Source: JAWPMT01 sp965242775
GTDB lineage: Bacteria; Bacteroidota; Bacteroidia; Cytophagales; Cyclobacteriaceae
Assembly: GCA_965242775.1 (NCBI GenBank)
Contig: CBDETI010000030.1
Location: 104,440 to 168,439, forward strand
Length of the DNA: 64,000 nucleotides
Reading direction: 5' to 3'
The first letter of the stretch is position 1. Each line of letters starts with the position of its first letter. Of the stretch, positions 39,593-49,165 are shown piece by piece. Below the pieces are notes generated by a model that was not told where the DNA came from, did not search any database, and worked only from the letters and a program-made list of their open reading frames with translations. Position numbers and translations under genes: made by a program.

Positions 39593-40916
39593 TATCATAC
39601 TTGGAGAAAGGGAATTCTTTAAGGGGATCGGAGCGATCCAATATGAGGGGCCTTCCTCTGATAATCCATTTGCGTACCGCTACTACAACAGTGACCAGGT
39701 GGTGCTTGGGAAGACCATGAGAGAGCACTTCAAATTTGCTGTGGCCTACTGGCATTCCTTTTGCAACACAGGAGGAGACCCATTCGGACCTGGTACTATC
39801 CAGTTCCCCTGGGATGAAAAAACTGATGCGGTGGAAAGGGCGAGGGACAAAATGGATGCCGCCTTTGAATTTATCTCCAAGCTGGGACTGGAGTACTTCT
39901 GCTTTCATGATGTAGATATGGTCGACGAAGGTCTATCTCTTTCGGCATTCGAAAGTAGGCTGCAGGCACTGGCAGAATATGGACAGGAAAAGAAGAAGGG
40001 AAGTAATATAAAAGTACTGTGGGGTACCGCTAATCTGTTCTCCAATCCGCGATACATGAATGGAGCGGCTACTAATCCGGACTTCAATGTAGTGGCTTAT
40101 GCGGGCGCTCAGGTCAAAAACGCCCTTGACACCACTATCGCACTGGGCGGTGAAAATTATGTATTCTGGGGAGGTCGAGAAGGCTACATGAGCCTTTTGA
40201 ACACGGATATGAAAAAGGAAACGGAACATATGGCCCGGTTTTTACACATGGCCAAAGACTATGCCCGAAGCCAGGGATTCGAGGGAACCTTTTTCATTGA
40301 GCCTAAACCGGCCGAACCTTCCAAGCATCAATATGATTTTGACGCGGCCACTGTGATCGGATTCCTGCGTCATTTTGGGCTAGACAAGGATTTTAAACTT
40401 AATCTGGAAGTGAATCATGCTACACTGGCCGGACACACTTTCCAGCACGAACTGCAAGTGGCCGCCGACGCTGATATGTTGGGCAGTATAGACGCTAACC
40501 GTGGCGATTACCAGAATGGTTGGGATACGGACCAGTTCCCGGTCAACTTATTTGAATTAGTTGAAAGCTTGCTTGTGATAGTCAGGTCCGGTGGTTTGCA
40601 GGGAGGGGGTGTCAACTTTGATGCCAAACGCAGGAGAAATTCAACAGATCTCGAGGACCTATTCCACGCGCATATTGGCGGCATCGATGCCTTTGCGAGA
40701 GCGCTGACAATCACAGAAAAATTACTCGAGCAAACAGATTTCGTCCAGCGAGTGGAGAATAGATATGCCTCCTTCACCTCTGAGAAAGGTCGTTCATTTG
40801 AAAACGGTAAAATGAGCCTCGAGGACTTGTACCAATCGGCCAAGCAACATGGCGAGCCAGACCAAATCAGCGGCAGGCAAGAGTACCTGGAAAACCTCAT
40901 CAATCAGTGTATCTAG
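39579..40916 (+). CDS. xylA: Xylose isomerase
   Basis: A 445-residue class II xylose isomerase: YEGPSSDNPFAYRYYNSDQVVLGKTMREHFKFAVAYWHSF, FCFHDVDM, the metal-ligand segment FIEPKPAEPSKHQYDFD, LNLEVNHATLAGHTF and GSIDANRGDYQNGWDTDQFP. It interconverts D-xylose and D-xylulose using two divalent metals. It overlaps xylB at its start and abuts the sugar porter (TAG immediately followed by ATG), so the three genes are translationally coupled. Confidence 0.96.
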   Translation: MNRNNIILGEREFFKGIGAIQYEGPSSDNPFAYRYYNSDQVVLGKTMREHFKFAVAYWHSFCNTGGDPFGPGTIQFPWDEKTDAVERARDKMDAAFEFISKLGLEYFCFHDVDMVDEGLSLSAFESRLQALAEYGQEKKKGSNIKVLWGTANLFSNPRYMNGAATNPDFNVVAYAGAQVKNALDTTIALGGENYVFWGGREGYMSLLNTDMKKETEHMARFLHMAKDYARSQGFEGTFFIEPKPAEPSKHQYDFDAATVIGFLRHFGLDKDFKLNLEVNHATLAGHTFQHELQVAADADMLGSIDANRGDYQNGWDTDQFPVNLFELVESLLVIVRSGGLQGGGVNFDAKRRRNSTDLEDLFHAHIGGIDAFARALTITEKLLEQTDFVQRVENRYASFTSEKGRSFENGKMSLEDLYQSAKQHGEPDQISGRQEYLENLINQCI

Positions 40917-42467
40917 ATGGCCAATTCGGGCGGTAAACGTTATTCAACGCTCATTGCTGCGACCGTTTCCTTAGGTGGCTTCTTGTTTGGATTCGACGCT
41001 TCCGTCATTTCCGGCGTAATTGGTTATGTCGGCCCACAATTTGGGTTAACTGATCTCCAGCAGGGGTGGGTTGTGGGTTCACCCTCTTTTGCAGCTATGT
41101 TTGCCATGCTTGGCGCTGGCATACTCAGCGACCGACTAGGTCGCAAAAAGGTACTCATAGCTGCCGCCCTTCTGTACACACTTTCCGCTATTCTCTCAGC
41201 TCTGGCAACCACCTATGAGGTGCTCGTAATTGCACGGATGATCGGCGGACTGGCGTTTGGAACCGCCCTGGTAATTGCCCCTTTGTATATTGGAGAGATA
41301 GCCCCAAGCGAAGCGCGGGGTAAGTTGGTATCCATACAGCAACTCAACATTGTCCTGGGTTTCTCTGCCTCCTATTTTTCCAATTTTATGTTGTTGGAAA
41401 ATATTGCTCCATTGGGATTACATGACGAAACCATTTGGCGATGGATGTTAGGCATCGAGGCATTACCGGCGGTGGCCTATTTTTTCCTCATGTTTCTGGT
41501 TCCTGAAAGCCCAAGGTGGCTGTGGAACAAAGGTGCCAAGCTGGAGGCGACGGCAATTTTATCCAAAGTCCTGGGGGCCGATCGCATGGAGGAAGCTACC
41601 AGGGAAATTGATGAACATGCCGTGCTGAAGCGCACCAAATCGAAACCCTCTTTTTCGGCGCTCTTGTCCAAAGAAATGCGGTTGATCGTATTCATTGCGC
41701 TCACCTTAGCGATTGTGCAACAAGTAACCGGTATCAATTCGATTTTATTCTACGCTGCCACCATCTTCGAACAGTCCGGCGTAGGCAAAAATGCCGCTTT
41801 CGCGCAGGCGGTACTGGTAGGGTTGGTTCAGGTGGTATTTACGGTGGTAACAATTTTGGCTATTGACAAAATTGGTCGAAAACCGCTACTTCTTATCGGG
41901 CTGGGTGGAATAGCGATCAGTATGCTATTGTGTTTTTTCGGGTTCAATAATGCCAGCTACAAATTGACGGACAATGCACTTGCCAATATGCCCGACCGGG
42001 AGTTAAGGACTCAACTGACGATCATGGAAGGGCGGACCTTTGAAAGCGATTTGAGTTTTAAAAGAGAGGTGATCCGGCTAATAGGCGAAGACCAGTTTCG
42101 CCAACATGAAAGCCAGCTGCTTGAAATGGCCGCTCGTTTAAACGCGCCCGTTGTTCTAGCCGGAATTCTGCTTTTTATGGCCGCTTTTTCAATTTCCGTG
42201 GGGCCAGTTATGTGGGTGCTGTTTTCAGAAATATTCCCTTCAAAGATCAAGGGGATAGGGATTGCAACCTTTGGTTTTCTCAACTCCTTCACGAGCTTCC
42301 TTGTCCAACTTGTTTTTCCCTGGGAAATACAAAACCTGGGCAATGCCATGACCTATTTACTGTTTGGCTTATTTGCCGTAATAGGTTTACTCATCCTCGC
42401 GCGTATACTTCCTGAAACCAAAGGAAAAACGTTGGAACAATTAGAGTCAATGCTGATAAAAAAGTGA
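40917..42467 (+). CDS. MFS sugar porter (xylose/proton symporter type)
   Basis: A 516-residue membrane protein with 12 predicted segments. Sugar-porter signatures are clear: GFLFGFDASVISGVIG (TM1), ILSDRLGRKKV (loop 2-3), IGEIAPSEARGKLVSIQQLNIVLG, PESPRWLWNKG, QQVTGINSILFYA (TM7), DKIGRKPLLLIG and FPSKIKGIGIA, ending PETKGKTLEQLE. An unusual ~65-residue hydrophilic insertion (about 345-410) lies between TM9 and TM10. Context points to D-xylose or xylosides as substrate. Confidence 0.9.
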   Translation: MANSGGKRYSTLIAATVSLGGFLFGFDASVISGVIGYVGPQFGLTDLQQGWVVGSPSFAAMFAMLGAGILSDRLGRKKVLIAAALLYTLSAILSALATTYEVLVIARMIGGLAFGTALVIAPLYIGEIAPSEARGKLVSIQQLNIVLGFSASYFSNFMLLENIAPLGLHDETIWRWMLGIEALPAVAYFFLMFLVPESPRWLWNKGAKLEATAILSKVLGADRMEEATREIDEHAVLKRTKSKPSFSALLSKEMRLIVFIALTLAIVQQVTGINSILFYAATIFEQSGVGKNAAFAQAVLVGLVQVVFTVVTILAIDKIGRKPLLLIGLGGIAISMLLCFFGFNNASYKLTDNALANMPDRELRTQLTIMEGRTFESDLSFKREVIRLIGEDQFRQHESQLLEMAARLNAPVVLAGILLFMAAFSISVGPVMWVLFSEIFPSKIKGIGIATFGFLNSFTSFLVQLVFPWEIQNLGNAMTYLLFGLFAVIGLLILARILPETKGKTLEQLESMLIKK

Positions 42468-44014
42468 AGGCGCCAACCCCCATCTTACCAGGCTTCAATC
42501 CAGACCCTTCCATCGTTCGGGTTGGAGCGGATTATTACATCGCGACCTCCACTTTCGAATGGTTCCCAGGGGTTCGAATCTACCACTCGACAGACCTGGC
42601 GAATTGGCAGTTGGTAGCTCAGCCGTTGAATAGGGTCAATCAATTGGACATGAGGGGTGTGCCGGATTCTTGCGGTGTTTGGGCGCCATGTCTTTCCTAT
42701 GCGAAAGGCACTTTCTACCTGGTCTTCTCCAATGTCAAAACATTCGATGGGCCTTGGCTCGACACCCCCAACTATCTTGTTACTACCGAAGATATCACCG
42801 GTGACTGGTCCGATCCAATCGCGTTAAGTGCATCTGGTTTTGACGGTTCCCTGTTCCACGATAGTGATGGAAAAAAATGGTATGTCAGTATGCTTCATGA
42901 TGGCCGGGAAGGTAAATTCTTTGGGGGTATCATATTGCAAGAATATGATCCTTTGCAGAAAAAATTGGTGGGCCCGGTGCACCAAATTTTCGCAGGTAGC
43001 TCACTTGGAAAAACGGAGGGTCCTCACCTGTACCATGTCAACGGTTATTATTATCTGATCACAGCCGAAGGGGGCACCGAATATGGCCACGCTGTAACCC
43101 TCGCTAGAAGTAAATCGATATTTGGACCCTACGAACTACACCCTGACAACCCCCTTTTAACGTCCGTTGAAACACCCGAACATCCACTACAGAAACCTGG
43201 TCATGCGGATCTGGTATCCTCCGAGAACGGCAAATGGTATATGACCTATCTCGTTGGTCGGCCGCTGACGAAGCTCGGCAGGTGTGTGCTGGGAAGAGAG
43301 ACATCCATTCAGCAAGTGACTTGGCAGAATGGGTGGCCACACCCCGAAAATCTCAAAAAAACACCAGAGTATCGATATCCTCCACCCGCTCAGAAAATTC
43401 ACTATGACTTCAGGGAACTCCTGGATAGTGACTTTCAAAGCTTGCGAGAACCTATGGATCACTCTTGGATTCGGCAGGACGGCATGCATGGGCTCACGCT
43501 TCTTGGTCGCAACTCCCTTAGCTCGCTTTTTCATCAGAGCTTAATTGCCAGACGACTGCAACATATTAACGTAGATGTCACCACCCTACTCTGCTTCCAT
43601 CCCTCATCTTTTCAGCAAATGGCTGGTCTGGTCTTCTACTACAATACCTCCCATTATCATTATTTGTATGTAACAGGTTCGTCGGAAGGTACTCCGGTGC
43701 TGCAGGTCATCAGCAATGACAAAAATGAAATTAGTGAGTCGCTACCCGTGACACTGAACACCTCCAACCTGCTGCTACGTGGTTCGCTGCGCGGAGCAAA
43801 ACTCCAATTCTATTTTGGGTTCGACGGCATCAACTGGCAGCGCATAGGTGAGGTCCTTGATGGTAGTATCCTTTCGGACGATTACGTGAGAGAAGGTCAT
43901 GTCTATCGGCCGGCATTTACAGGCTGTATGGTGGGGATCGCCTGCCAGGACCTTTCCGGTCACAAGCGACCAGCAACTTTCACATGGTTAGATTATCAAG
44001 AATTTCACACATGA
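42464..44014 (+). CDS. GH43 beta-xylosidase
   Basis: A 516-residue protein without a signal peptide, so cytoplasmic. The GH43 triad is visible: Asp14 (GFNPDPSIV), Asp127 (GFDGSLFHD) and Glu185 (KTEGPHLY), at the spacing of GH43 subfamily 11-type beta-xylosidases. The C-terminal ~190 residues form the accessory beta-sandwich domain of that subfamily. It would release xylose from imported xylo-oligosaccharides for XylA and XylB. It overlaps the sugar porter by four bases (ATGA-type) and the next gene likewise. Confidence 0.92.
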   Translation: MKAPTPILPGFNPDPSIVRVGADYYIATSTFEWFPGVRIYHSTDLANWQLVAQPLNRVNQLDMRGVPDSCGVWAPCLSYAKGTFYLVFSNVKTFDGPWLDTPNYLVTTEDITGDWSDPIALSASGFDGSLFHDSDGKKWYVSMLHDGREGKFFGGIILQEYDPLQKKLVGPVHQIFAGSSLGKTEGPHLYHVNGYYYLITAEGGTEYGHAVTLARSKSIFGPYELHPDNPLLTSVETPEHPLQKPGHADLVSSENGKWYMTYLVGRPLTKLGRCVLGRETSIQQVTWQNGWPHPENLKKTPEYRYPPPAQKIHYDFRELLDSDFQSLREPMDHSWIRQDGMHGLTLLGRNSLSSLFHQSLIARRLQHINVDVTTLLCFHPSSFQQMAGLVFYYNTSHYHYLYVTGSSEGTPVLQVISNDKNEISESLPVTLNTSNLLLRGSLRGAKLQFYFGFDGINWQRIGEVLDGSILSDDYVREGHVYRPAFTGCMVGIACQDLSGHKRPATFTWLDYQEFHT

Positions 44015-45090
44015 AGCATATCCTATTTTTCACTGCTTTATTATGCCTTGGCGCCTGCAACGAGGTACCCCAGGAAAAACCAAGACCTTTGGCCAAATTT
44101 GAACCTGCAAACGGGCAGGTACTACTTTTCGTTGGTCAGGAATTAGAATCAATCGGAGGCCTGGAGGGGCCGTATGACGATGGTTATTTGGATCATTTCC
44201 CGACACCCGCCGGCTTTACGATGTATACCAATTTTGCCCCTGGGGATACCTCCTTTGGCTATGTACAAAAAGGACTAGATGGTACCTGGAGCACCGATGA
44301 TTGGGGTGACAGTCCGAGCAATCTTTCAATGCAGTTGGCAGACCCTGATTTTGCTAAAATGGCCCTAGCCATTGGCTTGTCTCTGGTAAATCATGAAGAG
44401 CAGGTCGCATCCGGGGAACACGACAGCCTGGTAGTTGCCTATGGCCAGTTCATAAAAAGTTTGACGCCCAGACCTGTTTTTCTCCGTATTGGCTATGAAT
44501 TTGACGGTCATGGGTGGAATTCCTATGATCGAAAAGCCTATTTAAAGGCCTATCGCAGAATCAAGGATACCTACGATTCCATGAATATTGAGAATGTGGC
44601 CTACGTATGGCAGTCCACCGGCTGGGTTTCGGATGAGTTTCTGTTGGAAGAATGGTATCCTGGTGATGAATATGTGGACTGGTGCTCCTACTCCTTCTTT
44701 GCCAGGTGGGATGAAGCCAAGATGATTGAATTTGCACGAAAAAAAGGCAAACCCGTGTTCATAGCAGAAGCTACTCCTACTATCTCCGATCACCTGGTCA
44801 AATTTACCGGCCAAACGAAGACGACCATTCTCTCTAATGACCAACAGGCGGAGGAAGCCTGGAACCGGTGGTTCATCCCCTTGTTCGAAACTATTGAATC
44901 CAATCCGGACATAGTAAAGGCCTTTAGCTACATCAATTGTAACTGGCGATCGCATGCTATGTGGAAGCAAAACCCTACATTTCAAAATATCGACGCACGG
45001 CTCCAAACCAGTGAGTTATTGAAGCAACGATGGCTGGAAAAAGTAGGAGCAAGCAATTATAGGTCCTTGCCCTTCCAGGTGGATCCGTGA
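44011..45090 (+). CDS. GH26-like glycoside hydrolase lipoprotein
   Basis: 359 residues from the start at 44011, which gives a proper lipoprotein signal (MKHILFFTALLCLGAC, Cys16); the frame is open 27 bases further upstream, inside GH43. The TIM-barrel core resembles GH26: acid/base candidate Glu163 in FLRIGYEFDGHGWN, YVWQSTGW, YVDWCSYSFF, and nucleophile candidate Glu253 in VFIAEATP. GH26 includes beta-mannanases and beta-1,3-xylanases. Being the last gene of the xylose operon, a xylan-type substrate is the better guess. Lipid-anchored, probably outside the cytoplasm. Confidence 0.75.
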   Translation: MKHILFFTALLCLGACNEVPQEKPRPLAKFEPANGQVLLFVGQELESIGGLEGPYDDGYLDHFPTPAGFTMYTNFAPGDTSFGYVQKGLDGTWSTDDWGDSPSNLSMQLADPDFAKMALAIGLSLVNHEEQVASGEHDSLVVAYGQFIKSLTPRPVFLRIGYEFDGHGWNSYDRKAYLKAYRRIKDTYDSMNIENVAYVWQSTGWVSDEFLLEEWYPGDEYVDWCSYSFFARWDEAKMIEFARKKGKPVFIAEATPTISDHLVKFTGQTKTTILSNDQQAEEAWNRWFIPLFETIESNPDIVKAFSYINCNWRSHAMWKQNPTFQNIDARLQTSELLKQRWLEKVGASNYRSLPFQVDP

Positions 45091-45233
45091 CCCAACTTTA
45101 CCTACTACGAGGATTGCGGAAAATACCGGGTCAAACAGAATCCAATCGATTGCAAAAAAAGTTTTTCAAAAAAGGCCCATGAAAGTTCAATGACTCGCCG
45201 GAATTGATTTAATATTTGCGATGCCATAATGGC

Positions 45234-45248
45234 CAGCCGTCACGGCTG
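45234..45248. promoter_or_regulatory. Palindrome in the leader of the first UnbV/ASPIC gene
   Basis: CAGCCGT-C-ACGGCTG: a perfect seven-base inverted repeat with a single central base, 17 bases before the TTG start. A near-consensus -7 box (AATATTTG, 45211-45218) lies just upstream. It could be an operator or a leader hairpin affecting translation. Confidence 0.45.
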
Positions 45249-45264
45249 AGTATTTTTTTGCAAG

Positions 45265-48200
45265 TTGAGAGCGCGGTGCTACCATAACATCCTTCGATGC
45301 CTGATCGGATTGTCAATAATGATCGGTTGCGAATCTCCCCAGGACGAAAAGAAGGCCTTCGAGTTAATTCCCCCATCAAAATCGGGAGTTAATTTCCGCA
45401 ATGATCTAACCTATAGTGAACGCCTGAATACCTATACTTATCGGAATTTCTATAATGGCGCGGGAGTAGCTGTCGGAGATATCAACAACGATGGCCTGGT
45501 AGACATTTATTTCTGCGGTAATCAAGTGGACAATAAGCTATATCTCAACAAAGGCAACTTTCAATTTGAAGATATAACCGAAAAAGCCGGGGTAGCGTGC
45601 AAGGACGTATGGTCCACGGGCGTGAGTATGGCTGATGTAAACAACGACGGACTTCTCGACCTTTACATATGCAAGGCAGGTCCCAAAGGAGGTGAAAATC
45701 GCCACAACGAGCTTTTTATTAACAACGGCGACCTTACTTTTAGCGAAAGATCCAAGCAATATGGCATCGCTGATGAAGGACTTTCCATTCATGCGGCCTT
45801 TTTCGATTATGACAAAGATGGTGACCTGGATTTTTATTTGTTGAACAACTCCCTGCGCTCAGTTGGTCGTTATGACCTCCGAAAGGATCAGCGAATGGAA
45901 ACTGATTCACTGGGTGGAAATAAGCTCTACAGAAATGACGGGGAATACTTCACCAATGTATCATCGCAAGCGGGCATATACACAAGTTTTATAGGTTTTG
46001 GTTTGGGCGTAACCATTTCGGATCTCGACCGGGATGGCTGGCAGGACATATTTGTCTCCAATGACTTCTTCGAGAAGGACTACCTCTATCTCAATCAGGG
46101 AGATGGCACTTTTAAGGAATCACTGGAAAGTGTGATTTCCGAGACTAGCATGGGCTCCATGGGGGCGGACATAGCTGATATAAATAATGATGGGTACCCC
46201 GAGATTTATATCACCGAGATGCTTCCTGAGCGCGAGGAAAGGTACAAGACGAAGACCCTCTTCGAGGATTGGGACAAGTACCAATCAAATCTTGAAAACG
46301 GCTATTACGAACAGTTTACCAGAAACGCTTTTCAGTTAAATAATGGCCCCAATGGGACCACACCGATCTCTTTTAGTGAAATCAGCAGAATAACCGACTT
46401 GCATGCTACGGATTGGAGTTGGGGAGCCCTCATTTTCGATTACAACAACGACGGTCTCAAGGATATTTTCGTCGCAAATGGTATAGGCAAAGATCTGACC
46501 GATTTGGACTATGTGAAATTCTACTCCAATAACCGTGAGTTTATAGCCAAATACAAAAAGGATAGCCTTGTTCTTACGAAAATGATCGATGCCATCCCCT
46601 CGGTACCACTTCCAAATTTCCTTTTCGAAAACCAGGGAGGGTTAAACTTCAAAAACAGGTCGCAGACGCTGGGACTCGCCGACTCAACCTTTTCAAATGG
46701 AGCTGTTTACGGTGATCTGGATAATGATGGAGATTTGGACCTGGTTGTCAATAACATCAATGGACCGGGCTTTGTGTATCGGAATAATTCTGATTCGACA
46801 CGTGCTCATTTCCTAATGCTGACCTTAACAACTACTAACGGCACCACTGCCGTAGGTGCGCAAGTCGAGGTTTATCTTGGCGACACTGTGTTATATCAGG
46901 AGGTAACTCCCATCAAAGGGTATCTCTCATCCGTGGACCATCGGGTACATTTTGGGCTTGGTGCTGCCACAACTGCCGATTCATTGGTTATACAATGGCC
47001 AAATGAGGCCATAACTGTTCGCAAGAACGTGCCTGCCAATTCCTTTCAAAGCTACGTTCAACCATCAAATGAACCGGAAAAAAATGACCCCATCCGATTA
47101 GGAGCACAGTTACTTTCGGAGGTGCCAGCGATGCTGAACTACACGCACGAAGAAAACGACTTCACCGACTTCAATAGAGATAGATTATTGTTCGAAATGC
47201 ACTCGAACGAGGGACCCAGGGTAGCCCAGGGCGATGTAAATGGCGATGGCCTCCCTGATATCTATCTAGCAGGTGCCAAGGATCAGGCAGGAGAATTGCA
47301 TCTTGGCACCCCCAATGGAGGTTACAAGCAGATGGTATCCACTCCTTTTGACGAAGATGCCCAATGTGAAGACACAGATGCGCTATTTTTTGATAGCGAC
47401 AATGATGGCGACTTAGACCTGTATGTCACGAGCGGCGGCAACGAATTTGGTATGGGAAGTAATTGGCTGAAAGATCGGTTGTATATCAATGACGGTAATG
47501 GGCGATTTAGCCTTAGCACCTCCCTGCTTCCCAATCTACGTGAAAGCTCCTCCTTTGTAGCGTCTATCGACTTTGACAATGATCAAGACATGGACCTAGT
47601 GGTTGGCACACGCCTCCGACCGTTCTTATACGGCGTACCCCCTACTAGCTACTTACTTGAAAATGATGGTGCCGGAAAGTTTAAGAGCAGACCGGATTTG
47701 GCTCCGGGCTTGACAGACATTGGCATGATTACGGACGGCAGTGTTGCCGATTTGGATGGCGACGGGGATCAGGATATGATATTGGTAGGAAAATGGACTG
47801 GGGTGCATGTCATACAAAACGATAGCGGCACATTCGAAAATTCACGCGAAATCAAGCATTCCAAAGGTCTATGGAATACGGTGGAAGTGGCTGATATCAA
47901 TGGCGATGGTCGCCCCGACATTGTCGCTGGCAATTTAGGAGAAAATACACGTTACCGGGCATCACCAGATCAACCGCTTAGGATGTACATCAACGATTTT
48001 GATCGCAATGGCTCTGTCGAACAGATCACGTGCCAGTTCGAAGGCTCCGAAGCTTACCCTATACATATGCTTGACGATCTTACCAAGCAACTTCCTTCTC
48101 TTCGAAAGCGATTCTCTAAAGCTGCTGATTTCAAAAGCAAGACCATCGAGGAAATATTCTCACCAGAGGAATTGGAACGAGCTGTGGTAAGGGAAGTACA

Positions 48201-48564
48201 AACTTTAAGCAGCATGGCTTTTATCAATCAAGGAGGGGGAGAATTCTCAGGTACCAAACTGACTACCGAAGCACAATTCGCACCTATTTATGCTATTGAA
48301 ATACTTGATTTAAATGGCGATCAGCGGCAAGATCTTTTGGTCGCAGGAAACTTCACTAGATCCAAGCCGGAATGGGGGATTTATAAGGCCAGTTTCGGTC
48401 AGGTTTTGCTGGGTGAAAGTGGTGGCGCTTTTCAATCACTTTCACATGCTGAAAGTGGCTTTTTCATTAAAGGAGAAATTCGCGATATGTTGCATCTCCG
48501 AAATGAGAAGAAAATTTTAATTATCAGAAATAATTCTTTTGTCTCTGCATTTAAGTATGAATAA
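45265..48564 (+). CDS. UnbV/ASPIC FG-GAP (VCBS) repeat lipoprotein, paralogue 1
   Basis: 1,099 residues starting from a TTG codon. A stop lies six codons upstream and the only nearby ATG would remove the signal peptide, so TTG is the best start. Lipobox LSIMIGC (Cys22). The protein has many FG-GAP/VCBS propeller repeats with Ca-binding loops such as DINNDGLVDIYF, DVNNDGLLDLYI and DYDKDGDLDFYL. It also has a middle UnbV/ASPIC domain (about 520-590: VGAQVEVYLGDTVLYQEV..., YLSSVDHRVHFGLG). Outer-membrane-anchored surface protein, common beside SusC/SusD systems; its ligand is unknown. First of four overlapping genes. Confidence 0.85.
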   Translation: MRARCYHNILRCLIGLSIMIGCESPQDEKKAFELIPPSKSGVNFRNDLTYSERLNTYTYRNFYNGAGVAVGDINNDGLVDIYFCGNQVDNKLYLNKGNFQFEDITEKAGVACKDVWSTGVSMADVNNDGLLDLYICKAGPKGGENRHNELFINNGDLTFSERSKQYGIADEGLSIHAAFFDYDKDGDLDFYLLNNSLRSVGRYDLRKDQRMETDSLGGNKLYRNDGEYFTNVSSQAGIYTSFIGFGLGVTISDLDRDGWQDIFVSNDFFEKDYLYLNQGDGTFKESLESVISETSMGSMGADIADINNDGYPEIYITEMLPEREERYKTKTLFEDWDKYQSNLENGYYEQFTRNAFQLNNGPNGTTPISFSEISRITDLHATDWSWGALIFDYNNDGLKDIFVANGIGKDLTDLDYVKFYSNNREFIAKYKKDSLVLTKMIDAIPSVPLPNFLFENQGGLNFKNRSQTLGLADSTFSNGAVYGDLDNDGDLDLVVNNINGPGFVYRNNSDSTRAHFLMLTLTTTNGTTAVGAQVEVYLGDTVLYQEVTPIKGYLSSVDHRVHFGLGAATTADSLVIQWPNEAITVRKNVPANSFQSYVQPSNEPEKNDPIRLGAQLLSEVPAMLNYTHEENDFTDFNRDRLLFEMHSNEGPRVAQGDVNGDGLPDIYLAGAKDQAGELHLGTPNGGYKQMVSTPFDEDAQCEDTDALFFDSDNDGDLDLYVTSGGNEFGMGSNWLKDRLYINDGNGRFSLSTSLLPNLRESSSFVASIDFDNDQDMDLVVGTRLRPFLYGVPPTSYLLENDGAGKFKSRPDLAPGLTDIGMITDGSVADLDGDGDQDMILVGKWTGVHVIQNDSGTFENSREIKHSKGLWNTVEVADINGDGRPDIVAGNLGENTRYRASPDQPLRMYINDFDRNGSVEQITCQFEGSEAYPIHMLDDLTKQLPSLRKRFSKAADFKSKTIEEIFSPEELERAVVREVQTLSSMAFINQGGGEFSGTKLTTEAQFAPIYAIEILDLNGDQRQDLLVAGNFTRSKPEWGIYKASFGQVLLGESGGAFQSLSHAESGFFIKGEIRDMLHLRNEKKILIIRNNSFVSAFKYE

Positions 48565-49165
48565 GTATCTGTTTAAGGTAATTGCAGTTTGGTGGGTCAT
48601 GGTGGTGAGCCTTGAGGCTTGTCAAACCAAACCCAATAGTGAATATGAAAGGTTGGTGCAGGCGGAGTTAAGCAAAGGCGAACGTCAGGACAGCCTATTT
48701 CTAGGAATTCACCTGGGAATGACCAGAAAGGACTTCTTTGTCCATTGCTGGGAGTTGAATAAGCAATACCTTTTACAGCAGGGTCCCGGCAACTTGTCCG
48801 CCGAACACCTAATCGAAACAGAATTGCGCAAGCCAGCCTATATGCGATTTTATCCCAATTTCATTGAAAACAAGATCTATGAAATGCCCGTGGAATTTAG
48901 CTATCAAAGTTGGTCGCCCTGGGTGAAGGAAACGTCAGGAGATAGTCTGCTTCCGGACGTGCTCAGGATGTACGAGAAGTGGTACGGCCAGAAGTTCCTG
49001 AAAATGGAACTAGATGGAAAAAAAGATTCGTGGGTACAGGTGCGAGGCAATAGAAGATTAATCGTATATCGGAAGGATACCTCCACGGTATTTGCCAAGT
49101 ATGACGATTTGCTACTTACCAACGAATTAGCAAAAAGAAAAAGGAAAAACTCCTCTGACGAATGA
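48557..49165 (+). CDS. Small lipoprotein of unknown function in the UnbV/ASPIC cluster
   Basis: 202 residues from the start at 48557 (MNKYLFKVIAVWWVMVVSLEAC, lipobox Cys about 22); an upstream in-frame Met at 48539 lies well inside the preceding gene. The first gene's last eight bases overlap this start. No family recognised. Features: LFLGIHLGMTRKDFFVHCWELNKQ, suggesting a short substrate- or partner-binding domain, a Trp/Tyr-rich middle (SYQSWSPWVKE, MYEKWYGQKF), and a very basic C-terminus (AKRKRKN). It probably works with the flanking large lipoproteins. Confidence 0.75.
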   Translation: MNKYLFKVIAVWWVMVVSLEACQTKPNSEYERLVQAELSKGERQDSLFLGIHLGMTRKDFFVHCWELNKQYLLQQGPGNLSAEHLIETELRKPAYMRFYPNFIENKIYEMPVEFSYQSWSPWVKETSGDSLLPDVLRMYEKWYGQKFLKMELDGKKDSWVQVRGNRRLIVYRKDTSTVFAKYDDLLLTNELAKRKRKNSSDE

